A DNA stretch of 64,000 nt from assembly GCA_026874595.1 (NCBI GenBank), contig CM049317.1:42808401-42872400 (forward strand), written 5' to 3'. The notes under the pieces are model-generated. The model did no database searches, was not told the DNA's origin, and was given only the letters and a program-made list of their open reading frames with translations. This DNA is from Sipunculus nudus. Lineage: Eukaryota > Annelida > Sipuncula > Golfingiida > Sipunculidae. The position numbers and the translations under genes are program-made. Below are positions 11,013 through 22,544 of the stretch, piece by piece (the stretch's first letter is position 1; the number at the start of each line of letters is the position of its first letter).

Positions 11013-12230
11013 CATCATGCAGAAAGATCAAGGTTATTCCTGGGTTGTTGACACTTATTTGTCGCACAAGGTTAAGTATTATATTTCACCAATATGTCAT
11101 AGAACTAGCGCAATGTATGTAACTCATATGTCCGTATTGAAATGTCTCAATCTTATTGTGTACACAGTAGTGTACACTAGCCCTGAATGAAGCATGAAAC
11201 CATTATCACTGCAACAAGAATGGTTGTCCTGGGTGGGAATGTAGGAGATGTGTACTTTGGCTTATGATATACCATCCAAAATTTGACAAAAGTATCTCAT
11301 GTAGAATTCATAAAATATTTATGAAGTGAACTGGGAATTTTCCCAAAACCTAATCAAACAAGAACTCAATCTGTAACTGGTTATTATCTGCCTACACACC
11401 AAAAAATCAGGCCCGTATCTGCAGGCACTGCGAAAAAAAGTCCGTACATGTGCAGATTGATCTTGACCTTGTGGAACACTATCCTGATCTGTCTTTATTT
11501 TGGGAGTTTTTTATCAACAAAGAAAATCATCATTTTCTATGAGGGGTGACGTAAATAGCCCTGAATACCATGGTGGCCAGTTGGCCATGCTGCGCAATGT
11601 TTGTATTTACATGTAATCCAATCCGATCAGACTGACCTCACTGATGGGGTGCTAACGATCAACTGATAAGGACTGAGCCAGGAAACAAGTGTTGTCAGAA
11701 CCTTTTTCCTTTCTATTTGAGCTACTGTAAGGTTGTTCTCATGCCTAATATACAAACCTATAAAAAAATGAAACAAACTAAATGACAAAATGTAATTATT
11801 TGCAGAAAATATACATTTTATTTGTCTTTAAAAATCTGGCCGGAAATTTGAATGTAATTTAACTGCAAGTTTTACTCGAGCAAATCAAGTATATATGTTA
11901 ATTTTATACTTATGTTCAATACAGTAATAATTTCACTTTGAAATGCATTTAAGTGTAAAAACTGAAACCCTTTGCACAAATGTAAGACTATATATATATA
12001 GATGAAAAACATTTTGGTAACTTTTCCCTCCAGAATACTTATAAATACACTACACCAGCCTTTGTCTCCCCCAGGGGGAGTGGAAATAAGGCCTGCTCTA
12101 ATTTTAATTGTAATAGATTGACATTTTATCATACAAAACATTGACCACCTGTGGCGAATTGACTGTGTGGTGCCGCACGTACATTGGTGACAAAATGACT
12201 GTGGTTACAAATCGACTGGTATCCAGAGAT
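11013..12230. other. Apparently low-copy non-coding DNA
   Basis: I saw no match to other parts of the window except the inverted motif near 12150-12225 mentioned for family H. Short open frames show no domain. No splice-flanked exon was convincing. Confidence 0.4.
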
Positions 12231-12655
12231 TCTACAGTATAAGCCATGGGACATGCAACGGATATGTTGCATCTTCTTTGACTGCCTGTTTACTGCCAGT
12301 ATTTTACCGTTTAACACCAATTAGTATGTGTTTCATTGTTTCGATAGCAACTAATATTAAACTTGGATCAGAGTTGGGACAGAAAAAAAAAGTCAAATGG
12401 GCATACTTGAAGACCTTATGGGAGCCTTGCTGACTCGAGTGATTGACAGCCAGAATTTCGTTACATTTTGTTTCAAGGGGCCCAGCTCTGAAGAGTGAGG
12501 TGCTGGCATGGTAATAAACATCTGTTGAGACTGGTTACAGGGCATTAGGTGGTGTTTTGTCTGAGGCTTTTATTGTAGAAACTCTCACTGTATAGCAACC
12601 AGACTCAATATATGGCATGGCCTAATAATATTAGGTCTGGTTAAATTGGGCTAGT
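12231..12655 (+). mobile_element. Family H element, copy 2 (without family A insertion)
   Basis: It matches H copy 1 on both sides of its A insertion, for example ACTCGAGTGATTGACAGC before and CAAGGGGCCCAGCTCTGAAG after. The inserted A element is absent, so this is an empty site at 12469/12470. The right TIR (about 12580-12655) is present; the left TIR is largely lost. Confidence 0.8.
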
Positions 12656-12715
12656 ATAGGTGCATTATATGGGGCCTGCATCTTTGGAGGTCAGACTAAT
12701 CACCCAATCGGACAC

Positions 12716-13860
12716 CATTTAAGTCATCTGAGCTAGCCTACAGCGATGGTCCTTTGTCTGTCTTTTGGGCATGTTTTAAAACTGCTGGACTTGCGAATCC
12801 AAAATTCAGCATGCAGTTACATGTCCCGAAGTTCTCCTACCAAACCCAAGACTGGGTCACTGTGACTTTATTCATTAAAGAAATTAAGGAAAAACCTCCA
12901 TTTTTCATAAAAACCCTATTGTTATACTTCAGGACTTCCTAATATTAAAACCAACTAGAATATACCCATATCAGTACCTGCATCCACACATTTCTTAAAT
13001 TATGAGTAAGCACTGACATGGCGTGCGTGTTTGAAATGCACTTACACAAATTTGGCAAGGGGTGAGATGTGCCGCGTCCAAAATCGTCCCAACGATTAAC
13101 CCGCAACATGATTCACTTGTGCCTAAATTGCCGATATGGGCAGTGGTGAGATGTTCCCGGTCTTAATTCGTCCCCGCAGTCAACCCACAACAACATTCAT
13201 TTGTGTTGACCTAGCGGACTGCTTAGAAAAGGCCGACGAGTAGTGAATTTTTGGGAGACTATGTCAGGTTTGATTTGATTGGTTAGCGAGAGGAGATTCA
13301 GGACGACATGGGCGCACTATGTGAGAATGGCCATGGCACAGCGCAGGTATTAAACCCATAATATTTCTTATCGATTTTGAGGCCATTTTACCAAACGCCT
13401 AAAAAATATAAACTCTTTCTTCCCCGGACCAAGATGCATCCTCCCACGAAGTTTGACGACCGTGCGATCACTAGCGTGCAAATGAATCCAGAAAGACAGA
13501 CAGACAAACAGATTCCCGTGAATTATAGTATGATGATCTGTTTTTGATCATATTTAGCATAAATATTCCTCTTTATATTTCCTTTGCACATACCAGAAAT
13601 TAGGTCAGTGTCGTGTTTTATTAATTAGTTGTAACTGTTTATAATCTAAAGATATTTTATGTTGTTACTTAAAAGGCACACTTATTTCCTTGTTCTTAGC
13701 CTGATCCCCAGTTAGCACAACATTTTATTAACCTGCTCTTAAAATATGTTTCCAAAAACAGTATATGGTTTAAAGTGTTTAAAAGAAATAATAAAAATGT
13801 TCTCTAGAATCTTTTCATATGTTATCCTGCTATAATTGTCAGAACTTTTTTTTTCTCTCT
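12716..13860 (+). mobile_element. Family A1 relic with a 580-bp insertion
   Basis: It starts inside the 5' hairpin region (AAGTCATCTGAGCTA at about 12721) and follows the A1 module to 12955. It resumes at about 13537 (TCTGTTTTTGATCATATTTA), exactly where the intact copy continues. The interruption is 12956-13536. Confidence 0.65.
12956..13536. mobile_element. Unclassified insertion in the A1 relic
   Basis: It is defined only by the break in A1. It is more GC-rich than its surroundings and contains two ~100-bp related units (about 13037-13110 and 13125-13205) and an AGACAGACAGAC patch near 13495. I could not identify terminal repeats or a clear target duplication. Confidence 0.5.
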
Positions 13861-13980
13861 TTCATTCAACTGTTACATTTTTAAAATCATTTTCTCATTA
13901 TATATATAAAAAATGTAATAGAAATATTTCCTTCTTACATAAATTATTTTGATTGAGCTAAAATTAAAATTAGAAAAAAT
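13861..13980. other. AT-rich spacer
   Basis: No feature assigned between the A1 relic and the G element. Confidence 0.4.
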
Positions 13981-16093
13981 AGGAGCTAACATCACCAAAC
14001 TTTATGCAAAAAATCAGTCAGCTAAAAAACTCTACCCAATTTTGTTTATTTTTTGGATATCTGCATTTACTTAGATTTTATCAGGAAAAGCTTAAAAACC
14101 TTACAATTTCTTCTTCTCTGAAACCGTCTAGCCAAATTGTCCAATATTTCACAGAAATAATTCCAAAAACAATCTCTCAAGTTTGTTTGAATGGTTCCAG
14201 TTCGGTAATTTTTGGCAGTTTTACAGGAAGTTGAACTTAGTCATCTGTTAAAAAAACCACACTAAAATTTCAATCTCAGAAACAGCTGGAGCTATCATCA
14301 CTAAATTTTATGCCAATATTATTCACATGAGTCATATCTGAAAATGAGGTATTGGTGGTGCCACCTGCATCGGCCTTTTGTGTACGGGGGTCATCATTGC
14401 CTGTATCATACTGAGGGCTACAAAAAACTTCTTCTCTGAAACCATAATTATGGCCAAATTGTTTAATATAGCACAGAAATGATCCTAGAGTAGAGCTTTC
14501 TGAAGTTTGTATGGGAAGCTGAATTTAGTCATATGCAATAACACCCCATTTTAGCTCAGTGGCTTCAAAGATCTTCTTCTTAAAAACCACTGGGCCAAAT
14601 TCTTAAATCTCACACATTAATTATCCTCAGGTGTTGATAATTCAAATTTGTTCAAATGGTTTTGGTTCGGTGCTTTTTGGCTGATTTACGGAAAGCTGAA
14701 CTTAGCCAGTTTGCTGTATCGTCCTGTATGAGTTATAAACCTGCAAAACGTTTTTCGACTGATGACACTGAAGCCAGTTTGTTAAATATTTTACAAGAAT
14801 AATTCCTACAATAATTCTTATAATAATTGTCATTAATGGTTCCACATGAATGATTTTTAGCTGAATTATGGAGATTGAATTGAGTCTTTTTACCATATAT
14901 GTTAGCTGTGTGATGCTGTTACATCTGGCCTGGCACCAGTTTATCAGCATCTATTACATCATGCCACTAGACATTTAGATTTCAGGTTATCTTTGGTTAA
15001 TATTGACAAGAAAGTTTTTTTTAAAGCTTTTAATAAATTTAGATTTATGATTTAAGTTATTCATCATACCATCATATCATGGATATTTAGCTCTCTGTGG
15101 CTACATAAAGACAACTGTACGTGGATTATAAATTATTGGTATCCCTACTCAACTTAATTCAAGAATTTGCCATCAGTGAGATATATCTGTATTTTAATTT
15201 TGCATTCAGCATGCATCCGTAATAATTTTACATATATTCCTGATTTCTTTTTTTATAAAAAGTCAGCTGAAAAGCATTTTGTATTGGGAAAATAAATTTC
15301 AAAGTTATTTCAAGTAGGGACCACTTTTGTGTTCAGATGGCAGCACTTGGTTTACCATTGGCAGATTGCCAGTGCCTTGATGTTGGCCATTAGCCAAGAT
15401 GATGTCAGCTCTATAAAATGTTTTGGCACAGTGCCAGGATTGGAGGAAGTGCAGCCAGGTATAGGTCAAGAGTTCACTCAGTGCAGTAGCTGCATTCTAT
15501 TTATAGCTTTGGCAGACTGCTCACTGCATCATATTTGGCACCAAAGTTCAGCCTGAATCTATTTATAGCTTTGGAGGACTGCCAACTGTGTCAGATTATG
15601 GAACAGGTCAAGAATTCACTCAGTGCAGCCAGGTACAGGTCAAAAGTTCCCTCAGTCTAGCCAGGTGCAGGTCAAGAGTTCACTCAGTGCAGTAGCTTGA
15701 GGCAGCAATTTGTCACAGGTCACTCAGGGGCAACTGCCTTACTCACCTAAGCCTTGTCAGCCCAGTGCATTAAACTCTGGGGAAGTTTGATGTATTGGAC
15801 TGATATTTTGACCTGTCTATGCTTCTTTGATGGTATTCTCATTTACCAGACAGGTGGTGCCACCTACATTGACTTTTGCAGTGTATGCCCCTGCTTATTT
15901 CTACAGAGGAATTTGATACATCAGCCTAAAATTCGGCATGTATATACATATCGGGTAGCTTTATAGTGTACAAGACTGCTGGCGCCACCTACAATAATAT
16001 TTGCACAGTGTATGTCCCTGCTTATTTCACACGAGGGGTTTGACATTGGGCATATGTATATATCTCTTCGTTGTACATAAGATTGGTGGTGCC

Positions 16094-17507
16094 AAAACTA
16101 GAGTTGCTACGCTGCCGCCATCGCCGCATAGGTTTCCGAAGAACTCCTCCAAACAGAATTTTTTTAAATTGGCAATTATGATCGGTCACATGTGAACTGC
16201 TGCACCCTCATTTTGGTTGACCTCTGACCTTTTCTCTCTGCCCAGCGTCCATTTGTATGTCTGTTTCCACACATAAACCCACATATCTCGGGAACCGTTT
16301 GACCGATAAGGTTAAAGATTTTGCACTAATGTAGCCCTTAGAAAGCTTTTTAACATGCACTAAAAATGGTGGCGCCACCTGCAACCATTTTTGCACAGTG
16401 ACCATCTGTTCATCTGCCTTGGGATAAAAACACTCATATCTCTGCATTGGTTGGACTTATCCAATCTGAATTTTTGCATGTGTATAGATCCTGGACAGCT
16501 TTCTTGATTTTATGACAGGTGGCGCCACCTACATTCACGTATAAGCTGCAGATATCCAAGCTCATACCTCGGGAACCGTTTGACCAGTTGGGCCAAATTT
16601 TTGCATGTGTATAGATCTCCCATAGCTCTTTATCATACACAAAACTGGTGGCGCCACGTGCAACCATTTTTGCACAGTGTTCATCCGATCATCTGCCTTG
16701 GGATAAAATCACTCGTATCTCGGCAGTGGTTTGACTTATTCACCTGAAATTTTGCATGTTTATAGATCCTTGACAGCTTTGTTTTATGACAGGTGGCGCC
16801 ACCTACATTCAAATTTACGCTGCAGACATCCAAGCTCATATCGCAGGAACCATTAGACTGATTGGGCAAAAATTTTGCATGTTTATAGATCTCACATAGC
16901 TCTTAATCATACACAAAATTGGTGGCGCTACCTGCCACCATTTTTGCACAGCATCCATCTGTTTGTCTGCCGTGGGCTAAAATCATTCATATCTCAGTAA
17001 TGGTGAGACTTATCTGCCTAAAATTTGGCATGTTTATACAACTTGGATAGCTTTCTCGAATTTGTGGCAGGTGGCGCCACCTATATTTATGTATACGCTG
17101 CAGACATTCAGGCTTATATATCAGGACTGGTTTGACATATCCCCCTGAAATTTTGCATGTGTATAGATCTCTTATATCTCTTAACCATACACAAAATTGG
17201 TGGCGCCACCTGCCACCATATCACAGCAACTGTTTGTTTGTCTGCCGTGGGCTAAAGTCACTCATATCTCAGGAGTGGTTTGACTTATCTGCCTAAAATT
17301 TTGCATGTTTATACATCTGGGACAGCTTTCTGGATTTTGTTGTAGGTGGCGCAACCTACATACACATTTTGGCTGCAGACATCCAGGCTATTATGCAACA
17401 CACCTCACTCTATTTCCCCTTGCCACTCAATCCATGCCTAACTTCACCTTTCCCACTCTGATTTTTGCAGATACAAGTAGTCGCTTGTTGACTACTCATA
17501 TTCTAAT
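16094..17507 (+). mobile_element. Family C element, copy 2 (5' hairpin deleted)
   Basis: GTGGCGCCACCT units recur at about 16370, 16521, 16794, 17073 and 17201 with the alternating C spacing. The 3' end has a GCAGATAC motif, TAGTC...GACTA hairpin and TTCTAAT. The 5' hairpin is cut down to AAAAC-TAG-AGTT, so ~30 bp were lost at the G/C junction. It sits at the same G position as copies 3 and 4. Confidence 0.75.
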
Positions 17508-17560
17508 TTTTGTGTTGTGTGCACCCATGCTAGAATTGCAGCAGTGATGTTTGTTTAATT

Positions 17561-19450
17561 GTATCCCCAGACAAAGTCGGGATACTATGGTTTCACGACG
17601 GTCCTGCCGACGCTGCTGTGCAGAAAAACCTTGTGAGGGGGATAACTAAAAAAATATTTCACTGATCTTTTTCAAACTTAACATTTGTATAGATATAGGT
17701 GAGGGGAAGAAGCCTATTTAAAAAGGGGTCATGACCTATGCTAGGAGAGTGACCTTGACCTTGAATAGGTCCATTTTTGCTGAAAATAACACAAATTTTT
17801 AAATATCTCAAGTAAGCTTGCATGGACTGGTCCAAAAAATCAAGGTGACCGAAGATCTTGGAAACCGGAATTGATATACTCGAAACTGTTGGTGCCACCT
17901 GTTATCCTTTTCTTGTTTTTATGCCTTTTAATACCCCCATAATTGCCACTTGACAGTACTGTAAGCATTATAAGTCAAAAACTAATGGACAGATTTCTTT
18001 CATATTATGCACATGTAGAGAGATGGGTTATGGGATGAGGTCTATTTACATTTGGGTCATAACCTTTACCATGAGAGTGGCCTTGACCTTTAATGTGTCC
18101 ATATTTGGTGAAAATCACACACCTCTTATGATATCTCCAGTGTTGATAGCCATATGGATTTCAAACGTGACTTATGTATGGCCCACCACTAAAGTAAGAA
18201 CCCTATAGGTTCTAGGGTCATGAAGTCAAAGGTCAAGGTTACTGGACTCGCATCTTAAAAGATACTTCTGGATGCATTTTAAGCCAAACTTTCATCCCAG
18301 GTCTTCCATCTTGAATTTATAGCTCACTTGCCAATAGTGGATGATCCATATCAATTTTGGGGTCACAAGGTCAAATGTCAAGGCCACAGGAGCTATCTGT
18401 CAAAAAATTAGTTTATGGATGATAATTCCTGCTTTTATTGATGTATTGATTTCAAACTTGACTTATATATGTCCCATTGAAAAAGCAAGACTCCAATTGA
18501 TTTTTGGGTCATGAGGTCAAAGGTCACAGGACACATCTTTAAAAAGATGTGGATGCATTTTCAGCCAAACATTTCATCTCAGACCTTTCATCTTGCACAT
18601 ATAGTTCATCTGCCAATAGAGGAATACCCCTATCAATTTTGAGGTCACAAGGTCAAAGGTGAAGGTCACAGGAGCCATCTGTCACAAAATTAGTTTCTGG
18701 ATGATAATTCCTGCTTTTATTAATGTATAGATTTCAAACTTGACTTGTATATGTCCCATTGGAAAAGCAAGACCCAAAATGATTTTGGGGTCACAAGGTC
18801 AAAAGTCAAGGTCACAGGACACATCTAAAAAAAGATTGTGGATGCATTTTCAGCCAAACATTTCATCTCAGACATTTCATCTTGCACATACAGTTCCCCT
18901 GCCAATAGAGGAAGACGCCTGTCAATTGTGAGGTCACAAGGTCAAAGGTGAAGGTCACAGGAGCCATCTGTCCAAAAATTAGTTCCTGAGATGATAATTC
19001 AAGCTTGGCTTAATATATGGATTTCAAATCTGACTTATATATGGCCCATCAATAAATCTAGACCTCTATTAATTTATATATAAAAGTGGATGATCAATAT
19101 CAATTTTGGGTCACAAGGTCAAATGTCAAGGCCACAGGAGCTATCTGTCAAAAAATTAGTTTCTGGATGATAATTCCTGCTTTTATTGATGTATAGATTT
19201 CAAACTTGACTTATACATGTCCCATTGAAAAAGCAAGACCCCAATTGATTTTGGGGTCATGAGATCAAAGGTCAAGGTCACAAGACCAACATCTTCAAAA
19301 AGATTGTGGATTGATAGATGGAAGAAACAAAAATTGCCTGCCAAGTGTCAGTATATGCTGCTAAAAATGGGGGCCTATTCTTAAAGGGGGGGGGGGGGCG
19401 TACTATGTCTTGGGATACTCTGGCACCTGCGGTGCCAAGAAATATCTAGT
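17561..19450 (+). mobile_element. Family D element, copy 1 (HINE-like, complete)
   Basis: The 5' end is GTATCCCCAGACAAAGTC. Near the 3' end TGTCTTGGGATA (19406-19417) is the inverse of TATCCCCAGACA with one mismatch, followed by hairpin GGCACC-TGC-GGTGCC (19422-19436) and ATATCTAGT. The core has ~145-bp units rich in AGGTCA half-sites (18200-19290). A 13-base G run precedes the 3' end. Non-coding. Confidence 0.8.
19386..19398 (+). repeat. Poly-G run at the family D 3' end
   Basis: Thirteen G. G-rich runs occur at the same relative place in the other two D copies (40936-40946 and about 54106-54131), so the tract belongs to the element. Confidence 0.9.
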
Positions 19451-19592
19451 TGTTTCTTGTTCTAAGTGTTTAGTACTTGCATTGTCCATATACATGTTAC
19501 ACATGTTCTTGAAAAGTAATGGTCCAGCATTGAAGCAATATGCCTGGTGTAATCTCATTGCACAGGTTCACATTAGGCCTGTAGGCCTTGTT

Positions 19593-20015
19593 TTAAAAAA
19601 GAATGCGTATGAATTTAAAGCCAAACATTTCATCGCAAACCTTCCACCTTCAAGATATTACCAACCTGCCAATAGGGGATGGTTCTGTTTGATTTTGGGT
19701 TCATGGGGTCAATGGTCAGGTCACGGGGCCCATCCATTCACAAATTAGTTTATGGATGATAATTCTGCTTTGGATAGACAGATTGGCTTCAAAATTGATT
19801 TAATAATGACCCACCACTAAAGTAAATTCATTTTGATTTTCAGGGTCCAGAGATCAAAGTTGAAGATCACAGGAGCCACATCTTTAAAAAGATTGTGGAT
19901 GCTCTGTAAATCAAACTTTTCATCCCCAACTTCCATCTTTCACACATGGCATACTTGCCCAAAGTGAGGATATCTGCAGGTTTTGAAGTTACCTGGTCAA
20001 AGGTCAAGGTCACTT
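19593..20015 (+). repeat. Older family D-like core
   Basis: Diverged D units (AGCCAAACATTTCATCGCAA, GGTCAATGGTCAGGTCAC) follow the G 3' end and continue briefly after the E element (21042-21170). G copy 1 and E therefore seem to have landed in an older D array. Confidence 0.55.
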
Positions 20016-21041
20016 AGAAGCCCTTAGGCTGATGGGCTATTGTCGTCACCCAAGCTGTCTGTCCGTCCATCTGGCGTCCCTTAACTTTTACCTTGTGAGT
20101 GGGATATCTTGAAAAGCATTCAATGTCAGAATTTTATTTCCTCGGTAAAGATGTATATCGACAAAATCTCGGTCAAGTTCAAAGATGGGTGACCTTGACC
20201 TATTTTTCTACATTTTAGAGCAGATAATAGAAAAACACTTAGATGCTTATTACTCAGGAACCATTTGGTGGATTTTCACAAAACTTACTATGATTATTGG
20301 GACTGATAGTCTGAAGCTGCTTCACAAGTTTGGTGGTGACACCTACAATTTCTGATTTTTAATGAATTTTTATCTGATTTTTTAACTTTGGGCTTGTGAG
20401 CGGGATGTCTCTAAAAGGATTCACCGTAGGAATTTTATTTTTTTTTGGTGAAGATGTATATTGACTAAATCTGGGTCAAGTTTGAAGATGGGTGACCTTG
20501 ACCTATTTTTCTACGTTTTAGAGCTGATTATAGAAAAAACATTTAGAAGCTTATTTCTCAGGAACCATTAGGTGGATTTTCACAATACTTTCTATGATCA
20601 TAGGGACTGATGGTCTGTAACTGCTACACAACTTTGGGGCGCCACCTACAATTGCTGATTTTTAATGAATTTTTCTTGGATTTTTCAACTTTGGCCTTGT
20701 GAGCAGGATATCTCTAAAAGGATTCACAATAGGAATTTTATTTCTTTGGTGAAGATGTATATCGACAAAATCTCGATCAAGTTCGAAGATGGGTGACCTT
20801 GACCTACTTTTCAAGGTCACAGAGCTTTTAATAGAATAAAACTTTGAAGCTTATTTTTCAGGAAGCATTTGGTGGATTGTTCTGAATCATGGTACATACC
20901 TCTCCATTTTAAATCTATAACTGAGACATGTACAGATATACATCCATGTGAGAACAGATATTTAGTACTTGTTACTGTTACCACCTCTGAACACTGTTCT
21001 TTTGGCTGAGGGCTTTTGTCAGCTTCTGCTGATATTCTAGT
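20016..21041 (+). mobile_element. Family E element (HINE-like, complete)
   Basis: The 5' end AAGCCCTTAGGCTGATGGGCT folds AGCCC/GGGCT and is followed by TCTGTCCGTCC. Near the 3' end CTGAGGGCTT (21006-21015) is the inverse of the 5' motif with one mismatch, then hairpin TCAGC-TTCT-GCTGA and TATTCTAGTT. The core has three ~300-bp units (about 20085, 20390 and 20690) each with GGGTGACCTTGACCTA. Single copy in this window. Confidence 0.75.
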
Positions 21042-21173
21042 TAAAAGATTGTTACAATAATCTTAATGCTGCAATTTCAAGGATAATTATTTCTAAGGAA
21101 TTTTGGTCACAAGGTCACAGGACTGTCATTCTGAAAAATTTCTTTAAAAATATCCTTATAGACAAATTCAGCT

Positions 21174-21490
21174 GCGTGTCAAGACCCATGGGTCCCTAGT
21201 TAATAAAAAGTCAGCTTAAAAACATTTCGCATTGGGAAAATTTAATTCTCAGTCATTTCAAGTAGCGTCTACTTTTGTGTACAGATGGCAGCACTTGGTT
21301 TACCATTGGCAGATTGCCAAGATTTGCAAGTGCCTGGATGTTGGCCATTAACCAAGATGATGTCAGCTCTGTAAATAGCTTTGGCACAGTGCCTGGATAG
21401 GAATAGGCCTGTGTGCTGCAGTATAAGCCTATTATGCTACAAGTGAAACCCAGCTGACTGCCTTGCATTATAAGCCTAGAAAACATAATT
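21174..21490 (+). mobile_element. Relics: family A 3' end followed by family G interior
   Basis: AAGACCCATGGGTCCCTAGTT (about 21180-21201) resembles the A 3' hairpin. From 21203 the sequence follows the G interior seen at 15260 and 28545, including ATGGCAGCACTTGGTTTACC. Confidence 0.6.
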
Positions 21491-22544
21491 TTTGTAGTGT
21501 GTCAATGATTCACAGTTGTTGAGGCAGCCAATTAATATTTTAAATATTATTCATGAAATACATGAAATATACAGAACACTAATGTTCTGTGTAATGATAA
21601 ATTGATTAATTGATATATTGCCATGCCTCTCTCTGAAACAGGACAGAGCTTATTGACAGCAGATGAATTAATTGATAATCACATGATGATCAAGCTGAAT
21701 GTATATGAAACACTTTGACATCAGTTTCTACACCAGGAAGTTAAAAATGTTTAATCTGGTCTGTACAGGATGTCGATAAGATATCTGTATTAGGATAATT
21801 TTATGCAATGCCCAATTTCTCTGAATAGTATGAATATAATCATTGTGCCTGTCAAACAGGAGTGCTGCTCTGGGTGGCTATCACACTAAGATGAGTATCA
21901 GTGTGTTATTAACTTATCCTGGTTGAAGGTGTTTTTTTTTTGTGGTGGTACATAAAATGTAAGACAAATAGCCCAGCATTTGTATGAGGTCATGTGTTGG
22001 TCATTGTCTTATCTCTCATGTTCATTATAACAGCAATGAATTTGGTTTCCTAAAAATTAAAATTTTTATGAAAAAAACGTAAGATATTTCATGTACCAGA
22101 AAGGGATCCTGCACCTTAGGATCTGGAAGGCCTACATGGTGATGCTTTAGTATGTGCAATTCATTGATTTATGTTCTTGTAAAGTTAACCAGTGTTGTAG
22201 GACTCAAGCCAACTTTTTTCAAGGATGAGTACTCAGACTTGTTCTCGATAGTCCTGGAATCAGATGTGTACTAGGATTCAGGGGCCAAGACATGAGAAAT
22301 CAGGCCCAGCCCATCCTAAGTCCAGTAGAACATACTTCATCATTGAAGGTCTAATGTTAAGCTTGAAACCATACCACAGAGACTAAAATGTATACAGGCT
22401 AATTGACAGAATTTTTAGACATGATTGATCGTTATTTAATGCCTTCCTAAAAGTTGAAATAGGGTGGACCTCTGGCTAAATATAATTTAACTGTGAGGTG
22501 AAAAACTAAAATTACTTGTATGATTGTATCAGATTTCCATTTTT
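21491..22544. other. Apparently low-copy non-coding DNA
   Basis: No repeat within the window and no convincing exon. Confidence 0.4.

Larger units (their letters stand above)
13981..19592 (+). mobile_element. Family G element, copy 1 (5' truncated), holding C and D elements
   Basis: The body from 13981 aligns with 27385-29396 of G copy 3. The 3' end (19561-19592) has CACAGGTTCAC, then hairpin AGGCC-TGTA-GGCCT and TTGTT. The 5' motif AGCGAACCTGTG, the inverse partner of CACAGGTTCGC, is missing here. The interior includes a minisatellite-like run of GTCAAGAGTTCACTCAGTGC units (about 15465-15690). C (16094-17507) and D (17561-19450) are nested inside. Confidence 0.75.

Noticed and set aside
15329-15556. 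75-codon frame almost identical to one at 28610-28837
   Set aside because: Both lie in the family G interior, in a minisatellite-like region; similarity reflects the repeat, not protein constraint.
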